From assembly GCF_020400825.1 (NCBI RefSeq), contig NZ_JAINVH010000017.1:1-64000 (forward strand): DNA of 64,000 bases, written 5' to 3'. Below, piece by piece: positions 9,549-18,247 of the stretch. The notes under the pieces were generated by a model. It saw nothing but the letters and a program-made list of their open reading frames with translations. It made no database searches and was not told the DNA's origin. The stretch comes from Streptomyces sp. HPF1205. Lineage in GTDB: Bacteria > Actinomycetota > Actinomycetes > Streptomycetales > Streptomycetaceae. The position numbers and the translations under genes are program-made. Each line of letters starts with the position of its first letter. Position 1 is the stretch's first letter.

Positions 9549-11366
9549 ATGCCGCTCAACCGCAGGGACTTCATCAACCGCTCGGCCCAGGCGGGCGCCG
9601 GCGTGGCGCTGGCCGGGACGGCGGCGGGAGTGGCGGCGTCGCCCGCGCACGCGGCCGAGCTGCCCGAAGGCCGGCCTCCCAGGACGTACTCCCTGCGCGT
9701 GCTGGGCACCACCGACCTGCACGGACACGCCCTGAACTGGGACTACTTCACCAACGCCGAGTACGACGACAAGGCCCACAACGACGTCGGCCTGGCCAAG
9801 ATCGCCACCCTGGTCGAGCAGGCCCGCGCGGAGAAGGGCCACGACCGGACCCTGCTGATCGACGCCGGCGACATCATCCAGGGCACCCAGCTGTCGTACT
9901 ACTACGCGCGGGTCGAGCCCATCACCGGCCGGCACAGCGGCCCCCGCCACCCGATGGCGCTGGCGATGAACCACATGCGCTACGACGCGGCCGCGCTGGG
10001 CAACCACGAGTTCAACTACGGCATCCCGCTGCTGCGCGCCTTCCAGGAGCAGTGCGACTTCCCGCTGCTGGCCGCCAACGCCGTCGACGCGACCTCCCTC
10101 AAGCCCGCCTTCCCGCCCTACCTGGTCAAGCGGCTGCGCGTGCCGCACGGACCGGACGTCACGGTGGGCGTCCTGGGCCTGACCAACCCCGGCATCGCGG
10201 TGTGGGACAAGGCGAACGTCCAGGGGAGGATGGCCTTCCCCGGGCTGGTCGAGCAGGCGAAGGTGTACGTGCCGAAGCTGCGCGCGCTCGGCTGCGACGT
10301 GGTGATCCTCACCGACCACTCCGGGCTGGACGGCGCCACCTCCTACGGCGACGCGGTGCCCTACCCGGAGAACGCCTCCTCGCTGGTGGCCGCCCAGGTG
10401 CCCGGCATCGACGCGATCCTGGTCGGCCACACCCACCGCGAGGTCGCCTCCCGCACGGTGGTCAACGAGGAGACCGGCGCCTCGGTGGTGCTGTCCGAGC
10501 CGCTGTGCTGGGGCGAGCGGCTGAGCGTCTTCGACATCGACCTGGAGTTCTCCCGCGGCCGCTGGCACGTCGTCTCCGTCACCGCCGACGTCCGCAACGC
10601 CAACACCGTGCCCGAGGACCCGATCGTGGCCAAGCTCGTCAAGGACGAGCACGAGAAGGTCGTGGCATACGTCAACCAGGTCATCGGGACCTGCACCGAG
10701 GCGATGTCGTCGGCGCAGTCCCGGTACATGGACACGCCCATCATCGACTTCATCAACCAGGTGCAGAGCGACACCGTCACGAAGGCGCTCGCGGGCACGG
10801 CGTACGCGTCGCTGCCGGTGCTGTCCGAGGCCTCGCCGTTCTCGCGGACCGCGTCCATCCCCGCCGGCCAGGTGTCGCTGCGGGACGTGGCGGGCCTGTA
10901 CGTCTACGAGAACACCCTGGACGCCAAGATCCTCACCGGCGCGCAGGTCAAGGACTACCTGGAGTGGTCCGCGGCCTACTTCGTGCAGACCACGCCGGAC
11001 GCGCCGGTCGACGTCGACAAGATCACCAACGCCAACGACACCCCGGACTACAGCTACGACGTGCTCAGCGGGGTGTCGTACGACATCGACATCTCGCAGC
11101 CCGTCGGCTCCCGGATCGTCAACCTCACGCACGCGGGGGCGCCGTTGGACCCGGCCGCGCGGTTCGTGCTCGCGGTGAACAACTACCGCTCCGGGGGCGG
11201 CAGCAACTACCCGCATGTGGCGACGGCCCAATCGGTGTGGTCCAGCTCCGACGAGATCCGCAACACCATCATCGCCTGGGTGCAGGCCAACGGCACGATC
11301 GACCCGACGCGGTTCGGCGGCGACCAATGGCGGCTCACCCGCGCCGGAGTGCCGCTGTTCGGGTAG
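9549..11366 (+). CDS. Tat-exported 5'-nucleotidase/UshA-like metallophosphoesterase
   Basis: The 605-residue protein has a twin-arginine signal (NRRDFI at residues 4-9, hydrophobic stretch 16-30, AHA cleavage near 35), so it is exported folded. The metallophosphatase domain shows TTDLHGH at 54-60, DAGDIIQG at 105-112, GNHEFNYG at 151-158 and a later VGHTHREV, together the two-metal site. The 5'-nucleotidase C-terminal domain ends with VLAVNNYRSGGGSNYP, the nucleoside-binding region. Family members dephosphorylate nucleotides or UDP-sugars outside the cell for salvage and phosphate supply. ATG 9549 is chosen because it follows AGGAGA and gives the Tat signal. Its 3' end overlaps the convergent hydroxylase gene by 32 bases. 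Confidence 0.93.
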   Translation: MPLNRRDFINRSAQAGAGVALAGTAAGVAASPAHAAELPEGRPPRTYSLRVLGTTDLHGHALNWDYFTNAEYDDKAHNDVGLAKIATLVEQARAEKGHDRTLLIDAGDIIQGTQLSYYYARVEPITGRHSGPRHPMALAMNHMRYDAAALGNHEFNYGIPLLRAFQEQCDFPLLAANAVDATSLKPAFPPYLVKRLRVPHGPDVTVGVLGLTNPGIAVWDKANVQGRMAFPGLVEQAKVYVPKLRALGCDVVILTDHSGLDGATSYGDAVPYPENASSLVAAQVPGIDAILVGHTHREVASRTVVNEETGASVVLSEPLCWGERLSVFDIDLEFSRGRWHVVSVTADVRNANTVPEDPIVAKLVKDEHEKVVAYVNQVIGTCTEAMSSAQSRYMDTPIIDFINQVQSDTVTKALAGTAYASLPVLSEASPFSRTASIPAGQVSLRDVAGLYVYENTLDAKILTGAQVKDYLEWSAAYFVQTTPDAPVDVDKITNANDTPDYSYDVLSGVSYDIDISQPVGSRIVNLTHAGAPLDPAARFVLAVNNYRSGGGSNYPHVATAQSVWSSSDEIRNTIIAWVQANGTIDPTRFGGDQWRLTRAGVPLFG

Positions 11367-13056
11367 CCGGGCCGGGCCTGTCCCGAGCGGCGGCCCCGCC
11401 GTCGCCGCGGTCCTCGGTCCGGGGGGCGCCCAGACCGAAGGTGGTGAAGGCGGTCCTGGCCGGCAGGGGGTAGTGCTCCTCGCCGGTCAGCAGGCCGGTC
11501 AGGTCGTTGAGCACGACCGCGGACCGCCAGGCGGCCAGGCCCAGGTCGGGGGCGCCGACGCCGTGGGTGTGGCGGGCGGCGCTCTGCACGTAGATCCGGC
11601 CGGTGACGGACCCGTCCAGTTCGAGGCGGTGGCGCGCGTCGACCCTGGGCCGGCCCGCCGCGTCCTTCCTCACGTAGGGCATGAGGGGGCCGAGCAGCCG
11701 GTCCAGCGGCCGCTCCCGGTAGCCGGTGGCGAGCACCACCGCGCCGGTGACGAGCCGGGAGCGGGTGCCCTGGTCGGCGTGCTCCAGGTGCAGTTCGATG
11801 CCGTGGGTGCCCAGCCGGGCCGCGGCGCGGACGGTGACGCCCGGGGTGAGGACCGCGTCCGGCCAGCCGCCGTCGAAGGTGCGGCGGTACAGCTCGTCGT
11901 GGATGGCGGTGATGGTCTCGGCGTCGATGCCCTTGTGCAGCTGCCACTGGCCGGGGACCAGCCGGTCGCGCACGGGCTCGGCCAGCGCGTGGAAGTAGCG
12001 GGTGTAGTCGGGGGTGAAGTGCTCCAGGCCGAGCCTGCTGTACTCCATGGGCGCGAACGCGGGGGTGCGGGCCAGCCAGGTGATCCGCTCCCGGCCCGGC
12101 GGGCGGGACCGCAGCAGGTCCAGGAACACCTCCGCGCCCGACTGTCCGGAGCCGATCACGGTGACGTGGTCGGCGGCCAGCAGGCGCTCGCGCTGGTCCA
12201 GGTAGTGCGCGGAGTGCACGACGGGCACCGCCGGGTTCCCGGCGAGCTGCCGCAGCTCCTCGGGCACGTGCGGGGCGCTGCCGATGCCGAGCACCAGGTG
12301 CCGGGCGTAGGTGCGGCCCAGCGACTCGGCCTCGCCGTGCGCGTCGAGCCGGGTGTGGTCCACCGCGAAGTGGCCGCGCGCCGGGTTCCACCGCACCGCG
12401 TCCACCTGCCGCCCGAAGTACGTGCTGGGCAGGGTGTCGGCCACCCACCGGCAGTAGGCGTCGTACTCGGCGCGGTGCACGTGGAAGCGCTCGGCGAAGT
12501 AGAAGGGGAACAGCCGCTCCCGGGACCTGAGCCAGCTCAGGAACGACCAGCGGCTGGCCGGGTCGGCGAGCGTCACCAGGTCGGCCAGGAACGGCACTTG
12601 GAGGGTGGCGCCGTCGATCAGCAGGCCCGGGTGCCAGCGGAACTCCTGCCCCTGGTCGTAGAAGGCGGCGGACAGGCCCGCGATCCCGTCGGCGAGGGCG
12701 GCCAGCGAGAGGTTGAACGGTCCCAGGCCGACGCCCAGCAGGTCGAGCGGGTCCTGCGCGGCCGTACCCGTCCCGGGCGCGGGCCGCGCGGCCGGCACGG
12801 GTACGGCGGCCTCCCCGGGACGGGCGGCGGGTACGGGCCCGGCGCGGCGGCCGGCGGGTGCCCGGCCGGCGGCGGGTGAGGGCGCGGGGGCGGGGACCGG
12901 CAAGGGTTCGGGGTCGGGGACGGGTGACGGGCCGGCGGCCGGTGAGGGAGCGGGTGAGGGCGCGGGGGCGGGGGCGGGGGCGGCCTCGGGCGGGGGCGCC
13001 GGGGCCGGGGTGGGGCGCTCGAAGGGGTCGGGGACGGGGACCGGTGATGCGTTCAT
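11335..13056 (-). CDS. Lysine/ornithine/diamine N-hydroxylase (siderophore-type flavin monooxygenase)
   Basis: The 573-residue protein belongs to the IucD/PvdA/DesB family that hydroxylates the side-chain amine of lysine, ornithine or a diamine using FAD, NADPH and O2. The FAD motif GVGLGPFNLSLA lies near residue 109, the NADPH motif VIGSGQSGAEVF near 295 and the family ATGY near 450. Residues 1-101 are a Pro/Ala/Val low-complexity tail absent from typical family members; the core of about 470 residues has normal size, so a later start is possible. The ATG overlaps the upstream decarboxylase stop by four bases, so the two are coupled. That pairing matches DesA-DesB of desferrioxamine synthesis, suggesting N-hydroxycadaverine or a similar product. 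No acyltransferase or siderophore synthetase is adjacent. Confidence 0.88.
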   Translation of the reverse strand: MNASPVPVPDPFERPTPAPAPPPEAAPAPAPAPSPAPSPAAGPSPVPDPEPLPVPAPAPSPAAGRAPAGRRAGPVPAARPGEAAVPVPAARPAPGTGTAAQDPLDLLGVGLGPFNLSLAALADGIAGLSAAFYDQGQEFRWHPGLLIDGATLQVPFLADLVTLADPASRWSFLSWLRSRERLFPFYFAERFHVHRAEYDAYCRWVADTLPSTYFGRQVDAVRWNPARGHFAVDHTRLDAHGEAESLGRTYARHLVLGIGSAPHVPEELRQLAGNPAVPVVHSAHYLDQRERLLAADHVTVIGSGQSGAEVFLDLLRSRPPGRERITWLARTPAFAPMEYSRLGLEHFTPDYTRYFHALAEPVRDRLVPGQWQLHKGIDAETITAIHDELYRRTFDGGWPDAVLTPGVTVRAAARLGTHGIELHLEHADQGTRSRLVTGAVVLATGYRERPLDRLLGPLMPYVRKDAAGRPRVDARHRLELDGSVTGRIYVQSAARHTHGVGAPDLGLAAWRSAVVLNDLTGLLTGEEHYPLPARTAFTTFGLGAPRTEDRGDGGAAARDRPGPATRTAALRRG

Positions 13057-14438
13057 GACGGGGTCTGGCCTTCCGTGGTGAGCTTCACGAGCGCGTCGAG
13101 CTGGTCGGCGGGGGTGCGCGGGTTGAGCAGGGTGGCCTTGAGCCACAGACGGCCGCCGGCCCGGGCGCGGCCGAGGACGGCCCGCCCCTCGTACAGCAGC
13201 CGGCGGCGCAGGGCGGCGACCTCCTCGTCGCTCGCGCGGGTGGGGCGGAACAGGACGGTGCTGATCTCCGGCGGGCTGTGGAGGGTGAGGTCGGGGTGAC
13301 GGTCGACCTTCGCGGCGAGTTCCCGGGCCAGGTCGCACACGGCGTCCACGAGGGAGCCGATGCCGTCGCGGCCCAGGGCGCGCAGGGTGACGGCGATCTT
13401 GAGGATGTCGGGCCGGCGGGTGGTGCGCAGCGAGCGGCCGAGCAGGTCGGGCATGCCCGCCTCGGTGTCGTCGGCCGCGTTGAGGTAGTCGGCGCGGTGG
13501 TCCAGCGGGCGCAGGGCGGCCCGGTCGGGTACGGCGAGGAGTCCGGCGGCGACCGGCTGCCAGCCGAGTTTGTGCAGGTCGAGGGTGACGGAGACGGCCG
13601 ACTGCAGGCCGTCGAGCCGGCCGGCCTCGCGCCGGCTGAACAGCAGCGAGCCCCCGTAGGCGGCGTCCACGTGCAGTTCGGCGCCGTACCGGGCGGCGGC
13701 CTTGGCGATGCCGGGCAGCGGGTCGACGGCCCCGGTGTCCGTGGTGCCGGCGGTGGCCACGACCAGGGCGCGGGCCGGCAGGTCGGCGAGGGCGCCGTCC
13801 ACGGCGGCCGGGTCCAGCACCCCCGCCGGGGTGTCCAGGACGATCGGCCGCGGCAGCCCGAGCAGCCAGGCCGCGCGCGGCACGCTGTGGTGGGCGTTGG
13901 CCCCGCACACGACCTGAACCCGGGGGCCGCCGGCCGCCCGCTCCCTGGCCAGCAGGAGCGCGAGCTGGTTGGACTCGGTGCCGCCCGTGGTGACCAGGGC
14001 GTCGGGCATCGGCAGGTCGGGGTAGACGAGGCCGGCGAGTGCCGCCGCCACACGGGCCTCCAGTTCGCTCGCGGCCGGTGCCTGGTCCCAGGAGTCCAGT
14101 GACGGGTTCAGCGCGCAGGCCGCGAGGTCCGCGGCGGCGGCCACCGCCAGCGGCGGGCCGTGCAGATGGGCCGCGCACAGCGGGTCGGCGGGGTCGGCGG
14201 CGCCTTCCGCGAGGGCGTGCACCAGCGTGTACAGCGCCTCGTGCTCGCCGGTGCCGGCCCGGGGCAGCGCGTCGCGCACCGTCTGCGCGATCCTCTCGGC
14301 GACCTCCCGCGGTCCGCCGGCCGGCACCGGTCCGCCGCGCCGCCGCGCTCCCTCGGCCAGCGCCGCCAGCACCGTGTCCGTCAGCGGCCGCAGTTCGTCC
14401 GCTCCCCCGCGTCCCCCCGCGAGTCCGGGCATGCCCAT
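13053..14438 (-). CDS. PLP-dependent amino acid decarboxylase (group II, DesA-like)
   Basis: The 461-residue enzyme belongs to the aromatic-L-amino-acid/glutamate/diaminobutyrate decarboxylase group. The pyridoxal lysine is in LDLHKLGWQPVAAG; TTGGTESNQLAL and the HVDAAYGG aspartate site are also clear. In siderophore loci such enzymes decarboxylate lysine to cadaverine; diaminobutyrate or ornithine are alternatives. The ATG at 14438 has a GAGG ribosome site about six bases upstream, whereas the frame further upstream does not look coding. It is first of a two-gene unit with the N-hydroxylase, whose start overlaps its stop. No iron box is visible upstream, unlike the VIT gene in this window. 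Confidence 0.88.
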   Translation of the reverse strand: MGMPGLAGGRGGADELRPLTDTVLAALAEGARRRGGPVPAGGPREVAERIAQTVRDALPRAGTGEHEALYTLVHALAEGAADPADPLCAAHLHGPPLAVAAAADLAACALNPSLDSWDQAPAASELEARVAAALAGLVYPDLPMPDALVTTGGTESNQLALLLARERAAGGPRVQVVCGANAHHSVPRAAWLLGLPRPIVLDTPAGVLDPAAVDGALADLPARALVVATAGTTDTGAVDPLPGIAKAAARYGAELHVDAAYGGSLLFSRREAGRLDGLQSAVSVTLDLHKLGWQPVAAGLLAVPDRAALRPLDHRADYLNAADDTEAGMPDLLGRSLRTTRRPDILKIAVTLRALGRDGIGSLVDAVCDLARELAAKVDRHPDLTLHSPPEISTVLFRPTRASDEEVAALRRRLLYEGRAVLGRARAGGRLWLKATLLNPRTPADQLDALVKLTTEGQTPS

Positions 14439-14555
14439 CCGATCCTCACCCCGATCTCCCCTGCGGGCGCACGCCTGACGGCGGGCCCGTCGTGTACAAC
14501 GACGCACCCGCCGAGCGGTTACGGAACGTGATGGATCGGTTGCGTGCGGGGACGG

Positions 14556-17066
14556 TCAGTCGCCGTGGGCCGCGCGGACCCGCAGGGCGCGTTCGAGGTC
14601 GTCCAAGCGGTCGGTCAGGGCGCGGGCCAGGGCCGGGGTGGGCGCCGGGTCGGTGCGGGCGAGGGTCTCGCGGCCCAGGGCGAGGACCTCCGGGGTGACG
14701 ATCACGGACGGGAAGCCGTGGCGTCCCAGTGCCTCGGCGATGGCGGTGCCGCGGCGGGCGGCAAGGTCGACGGCGGCGGGGAAGAAGGACCGCGCGTACG
14801 GGCGGAGCAGTTCGTGGTGTTCGGGCTGCCAGAAGCCCTGCGCGGTGGCGGCGAAGAGGTACGCGGACAGTGAGTCGTCGTGGAAGAGGGTTTCGAAGGC
14901 GGCCTGTTTGGCGGCGGGGTCGGGCAGGGCGGCGCGGCACCGGGCGGCGCTCTGGCGGCCCTTGGCGCCGGGGTCGCGGGCGAGTTCCGCGTCGATGTCC
15001 GCGGCGTCGGCGTGACCGAGCACGGTCAGCCGTGCCAGCATCCGCCAGCGCAGTTCGCTGTCGACGGCGGCCCCGCCGGGGATGGCGCCGCGTTCGTACC
15101 ATTCGCGCAGGTCGGCGGCGGCCCGCTCGCCGACGGCGGAGTCGATGAGGGTACGGGTGGCCGGGAGCCGTGTCCCGTCGCGGCCGGCGGCCAGCAGGTC
15201 GCGGCAGACCGCGCTCAGCCGGGTGAGCGCCTCGGTGCGCCGCGCGGGGGCGAGGAAGCGGTCGGCGAGCAGGGTGCGGGTGAAGGTGAGGACCGCCTCG
15301 ACGACGGCGAAGTCGCTCTCGCCCGGCAGGTGCCGTTCGGTCAGGGCGAGGTGGTCCAGGGGCGCGATCCTGGCGTCGCGCACCAGGTCGCGGGCGGCGT
15401 TCCAGGCGACGGCGCGGCCGAGCGGTTCCGGCAGGCCGCCGAGGGTCTCGCCGAGGGTCTCCCAGGAGCGGTCGTCGAAGCGGATCTTGGCGAAGGTCAG
15501 GTCGCCGTCGTTGAGGAGGACGACGTCCGGCCGGGGCCCGCCGAGGTCGCGCCGGGCGGACACCGCGGTGGCCGCGATGTCCATGGTGATCCGCTCGCGC
15601 AGCACCAGCCGCCCGGGGTCGGCGACGGCCCGGTCGTACAGTCCCACGGCGACGCGGTGCGGGCGGCTGCCGGCGTGGGTGACCTCCAGCCGCCAGCCGG
15701 ACGGGGCCGGGGAGGCGGTGGGGGTGAGGGTGTCGGTGCCGCTGGTGCGCAACCAGGCGTCGGCCCAGGCGGGTACGTCGCGCTCGGTGGCGGTGGACAG
15801 GGAGTCGATGAAGTCGGCGAGGGCGGCGTTGCCGAAGCGGTGGCGGGCGATGTGCTCGTTGACGCCGGCCAGGAACTCCTCGGTGCCGAGCCAGGCGACG
15901 AGCTGGCGCAGGGCGGAGGCGCCCTTGGCGTAGGAGATGCCGTCGAAGTTGTTGAGCGCGGAGGCGGTGTCGGGCACCTGTTCCGGGTCGGGTGCGACGG
16001 GGTGGGTGGAGGGGCGCTGGTCGGCGTCGGTGCCCCAGGCCTTGCGGGCCACCGCGAAGTCGGTCCAGGTGCCGGTGTGGGCGGTGGCCTCGGCGAGGAC
16101 CTGGAAGCCCATGTACTCGGCGAAGGACTCGTTCAGCCAGATGTCGTCCCACCAGCGCAGCGTCACCAGGTCGCCGAACCACATGTGCGCCATCTCGTGC
16201 GCGATGACCACGGCCCGGGACTGCAGTTCCGTGGCGGTGGCGGCGGCGCGCGGGATGAAGTCGTCCTGGAAGGTGACCAGCCCGGGGTTCTCCATGGCGC
16301 CGTGGTTGAGTTCGGGCACGAAGGCCTGGTCGTAGGAGTCGAAGGGGTACGGTTCGCGGAACAGTTGGTGGTAGCGGTCGAAGCAGCGCCGGGTGATGTC
16401 GAACAGCTCGTCCGCGTCGCGGTCGAGGTACTTCCCCAGCGAGCGCCGTACGTGCAGGCCGAACGGCAGTCCGGCGTGCTCGGTGCGCACCGAGTGGTAG
16501 GGGCCGGCGACCACTGCGAGCAGGTACGTGGAGATCGGCGGGGTCGGCGCCATCCGCCAGCGGCCGGGCCCGGTGCGCTCGGCGGTGGCGTTGCCGAGCA
16601 CCGTCCACTCCTCGGGGGCGCTCACCCGTACCTCGAAGACCGTCTTGAGGTCGGGCTGGTCGAACGCGGCGGTCACGCGCTGCACGTCGTTCATGAAGCC
16701 CTGGGTGTAGAGGTACGTCTCGCCGTCCTCGGGGTCGGTGAAGCGGTGCATGCCCTCGCCGGTGCGGGAGTAGGCCATGTCGGCCTCGACCCGCAGCTCG
16801 TGCGGACCGGCGGACAGGCCGGGAAGCGGCAGCCGGTTGTCGTCGAGCAGCGCGGGGTCGAGCGGGGCGCCGTCGAGCTCGGCCCGGCGCAGGACGGCCG
16901 GGCGGATCTCGGCGAAGGTGTCGCAGTCGCGCAGCGCGGTGAAGCGGATCACCGCGGTGGACCCGAAGACGTCCTCGCCCCGGGTCAGGTCGAGGTCGAT
17001 CGTGCAGTGCTGAACGGTCAGGTCGCGGGCGCGGGTCTCGGCCTCTGCGCGGGTGAGAGCAGGCAT
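14556..17066 (-). CDS. pepN: Aminopeptidase N (M1 family zinc metallopeptidase)
   Basis: The 836-residue cytoplasmic enzyme removes N-terminal residues from peptides. The M1 exopeptidase motif GAMEN is present, followed by the zinc site HEMAHMWFGDLVTLRWWDD and NESFAEYMGF, which supplies the third zinc ligand. A long helical C-terminal domain with ERAP1-like repeats completes the usual 830-860 residue architecture. ATG 17066 gives MPALTRAEAE; an ATG three codons upstream (17075) is equally possible and neither has a strong ribosome site. It is monocistronic and divergent from the zinc-ribbon protein gene. Confidence 0.94.
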   Translation of the reverse strand: MPALTRAEAETRARDLTVQHCTIDLDLTRGEDVFGSTAVIRFTALRDCDTFAEIRPAVLRRAELDGAPLDPALLDDNRLPLPGLSAGPHELRVEADMAYSRTGEGMHRFTDPEDGETYLYTQGFMNDVQRVTAAFDQPDLKTVFEVRVSAPEEWTVLGNATAERTGPGRWRMAPTPPISTYLLAVVAGPYHSVRTEHAGLPFGLHVRRSLGKYLDRDADELFDITRRCFDRYHQLFREPYPFDSYDQAFVPELNHGAMENPGLVTFQDDFIPRAAATATELQSRAVVIAHEMAHMWFGDLVTLRWWDDIWLNESFAEYMGFQVLAEATAHTGTWTDFAVARKAWGTDADQRPSTHPVAPDPEQVPDTASALNNFDGISYAKGASALRQLVAWLGTEEFLAGVNEHIARHRFGNAALADFIDSLSTATERDVPAWADAWLRTSGTDTLTPTASPAPSGWRLEVTHAGSRPHRVAVGLYDRAVADPGRLVLRERITMDIAATAVSARRDLGGPRPDVVLLNDGDLTFAKIRFDDRSWETLGETLGGLPEPLGRAVAWNAARDLVRDARIAPLDHLALTERHLPGESDFAVVEAVLTFTRTLLADRFLAPARRTEALTRLSAVCRDLLAAGRDGTRLPATRTLIDSAVGERAAADLREWYERGAIPGGAAVDSELRWRMLARLTVLGHADAADIDAELARDPGAKGRQSAARCRAALPDPAAKQAAFETLFHDDSLSAYLFAATAQGFWQPEHHELLRPYARSFFPAAVDLAARRGTAIAEALGRHGFPSVIVTPEVLALGRETLARTDPAPTPALARALTDRLDDLERALRVRAAHGD

Positions 17067-17182
17067 GGCGTTCATGTTGCCGCACGTCACCGGGCTTGGC
17101 CCACGCAATTGCGGCTTCCGGGATCACCGGGCTGCCCGCGGGCGCGTACGCTCGAAGGCCGGGGAGGTGTGGGGAGGTGTCC

Positions 17183-18109
17183 ATGGCCGAGCCGGCCGGG
17201 TCCGGTGCGCAGGCGGCCGGGGGCGGGCCGATCGTGCACGGTTTCCCGCACATCGACACCGTGCGGGCGGCGCTCACGGCGCTGTACCGGCGGTTGTCCG
17301 CGGACGGGGTGGCGCGGTTCGCCGCGAGTGTCCGTCCGGAGCTGGTGGACTTCCCGGCCGGCGAGGACCTGTACCTGGGCGCCCAGCGGGTGGCGCGGGT
17401 GATGGTGCAGCACCTGCGGCTGCCGGACGCGCGGATGGTGATCGGCTTCCGGGACATGGTGCACGCGGGGAACGTCGAACTGGCGGCGGGGCCGGAGTAC
17501 TTCGTCGAGTTGCACTCCAGGTTCCGTACCGACCGCAGGGACGTCGGCGCGGCCCTCGCCCACGAGGTGATGCACGTCTATCTGCACCGCCTCGGCCTGG
17601 AGTTCCCCGGTACCCGCGCCAACGAGATCCTCACCGACACGGCCGCCGCGTACCTCGGCTCGGGCTGGCTGCTGCTGGACGCCTACCGGGAGGAGGCCGC
17701 GATCCGCGGGGAGCGGCTGACGATGTCGGCCTACAAGCTCGGCTACCTCACCCCGGAGGAGTTCGGGTACGTGCTGGCCAAGCGGGCGCTGGCGTTCGGC
17801 GACGACATCGAGCCGTGGTTCCGCAGTGCCCAGGCGCGCGACGCCTACCGCGCCGGGCTGGAGCGGGCCCGTCTCGACCTGCGGGTTCCGCCGCTGGCCG
17901 ACGCGGGCTGGGCCGCCCGCCGCCGCTATGCCCGCGACCGCCGCGCGACGGCCTCCGGCCCGCACTATGCCTTCGACGGGTCGCCGGAGCGGGGGTTGCG
18001 GGTCTCCTTCCCCTGCCCGGTCTGCTTCCAGCGCCTGCGGCTGCCGGTGCGCGGCCGGGTGCGGGCCCGGTGCGGTGTGTGCTTCACGACGCTGGAGTGC
18101 GACACGTAG
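17183..18109 (+). CDS. Zinc metallopeptidase-like protein with C-terminal zinc ribbon
   Basis: The 308-residue protein is not one I can name. It shows a classic HExxH zinc site, HEVMH, at residues 127-131, followed by NEILTD at 147-152, whose Glu could be a third ligand as in gluzincins. Two CxxC pairs (278-281 and 297-300) form a likely zinc ribbon at the extreme C-terminus. There is no signal peptide or membrane segment, so it is predicted cytoplasmic. The ATG at 17183 follows GGGAGG at good spacing; the frame extends further upstream without support. It is divergent from pepN, and a strong terminator hairpin follows. Protease activity is inferred; it could instead be a regulatory DNA- or protein-binding factor. 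Confidence 0.75.
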   Translation: MAEPAGSGAQAAGGGPIVHGFPHIDTVRAALTALYRRLSADGVARFAASVRPELVDFPAGEDLYLGAQRVARVMVQHLRLPDARMVIGFRDMVHAGNVELAAGPEYFVELHSRFRTDRRDVGAALAHEVMHVYLHRLGLEFPGTRANEILTDTAAAYLGSGWLLLDAYREEAAIRGERLTMSAYKLGYLTPEEFGYVLAKRALAFGDDIEPWFRSAQARDAYRAGLERARLDLRVPPLADAGWAARRRYARDRRATASGPHYAFDGSPERGLRVSFPCPVCFQRLRLPVRGRVRARCGVCFTTLECDT

Positions 18110-18157
18110 CCGCCCGGCGAAGGGAGCGGGCGGGCGGACACGGCGGCCGGACATGGC

Positions 18158-18199
18158 GCGGCGCCCGCCTTCCGTGGTCGGGGATAAGGCGGGCGCCGC
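18158..18199. terminator. Bidirectional terminator between metallopeptidase-like gene and gltD
   Basis: A perfect 14-bp inverted repeat (18158-18171 and 18186-18199) with a 14-base loop lies between two convergent genes. Confidence 0.8.
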
Positions 18200-18247
18200 G
18201 GTGTTACCACGTACCGCACTCCGTTGTGCGGGACAGCGGGGGCCCGG

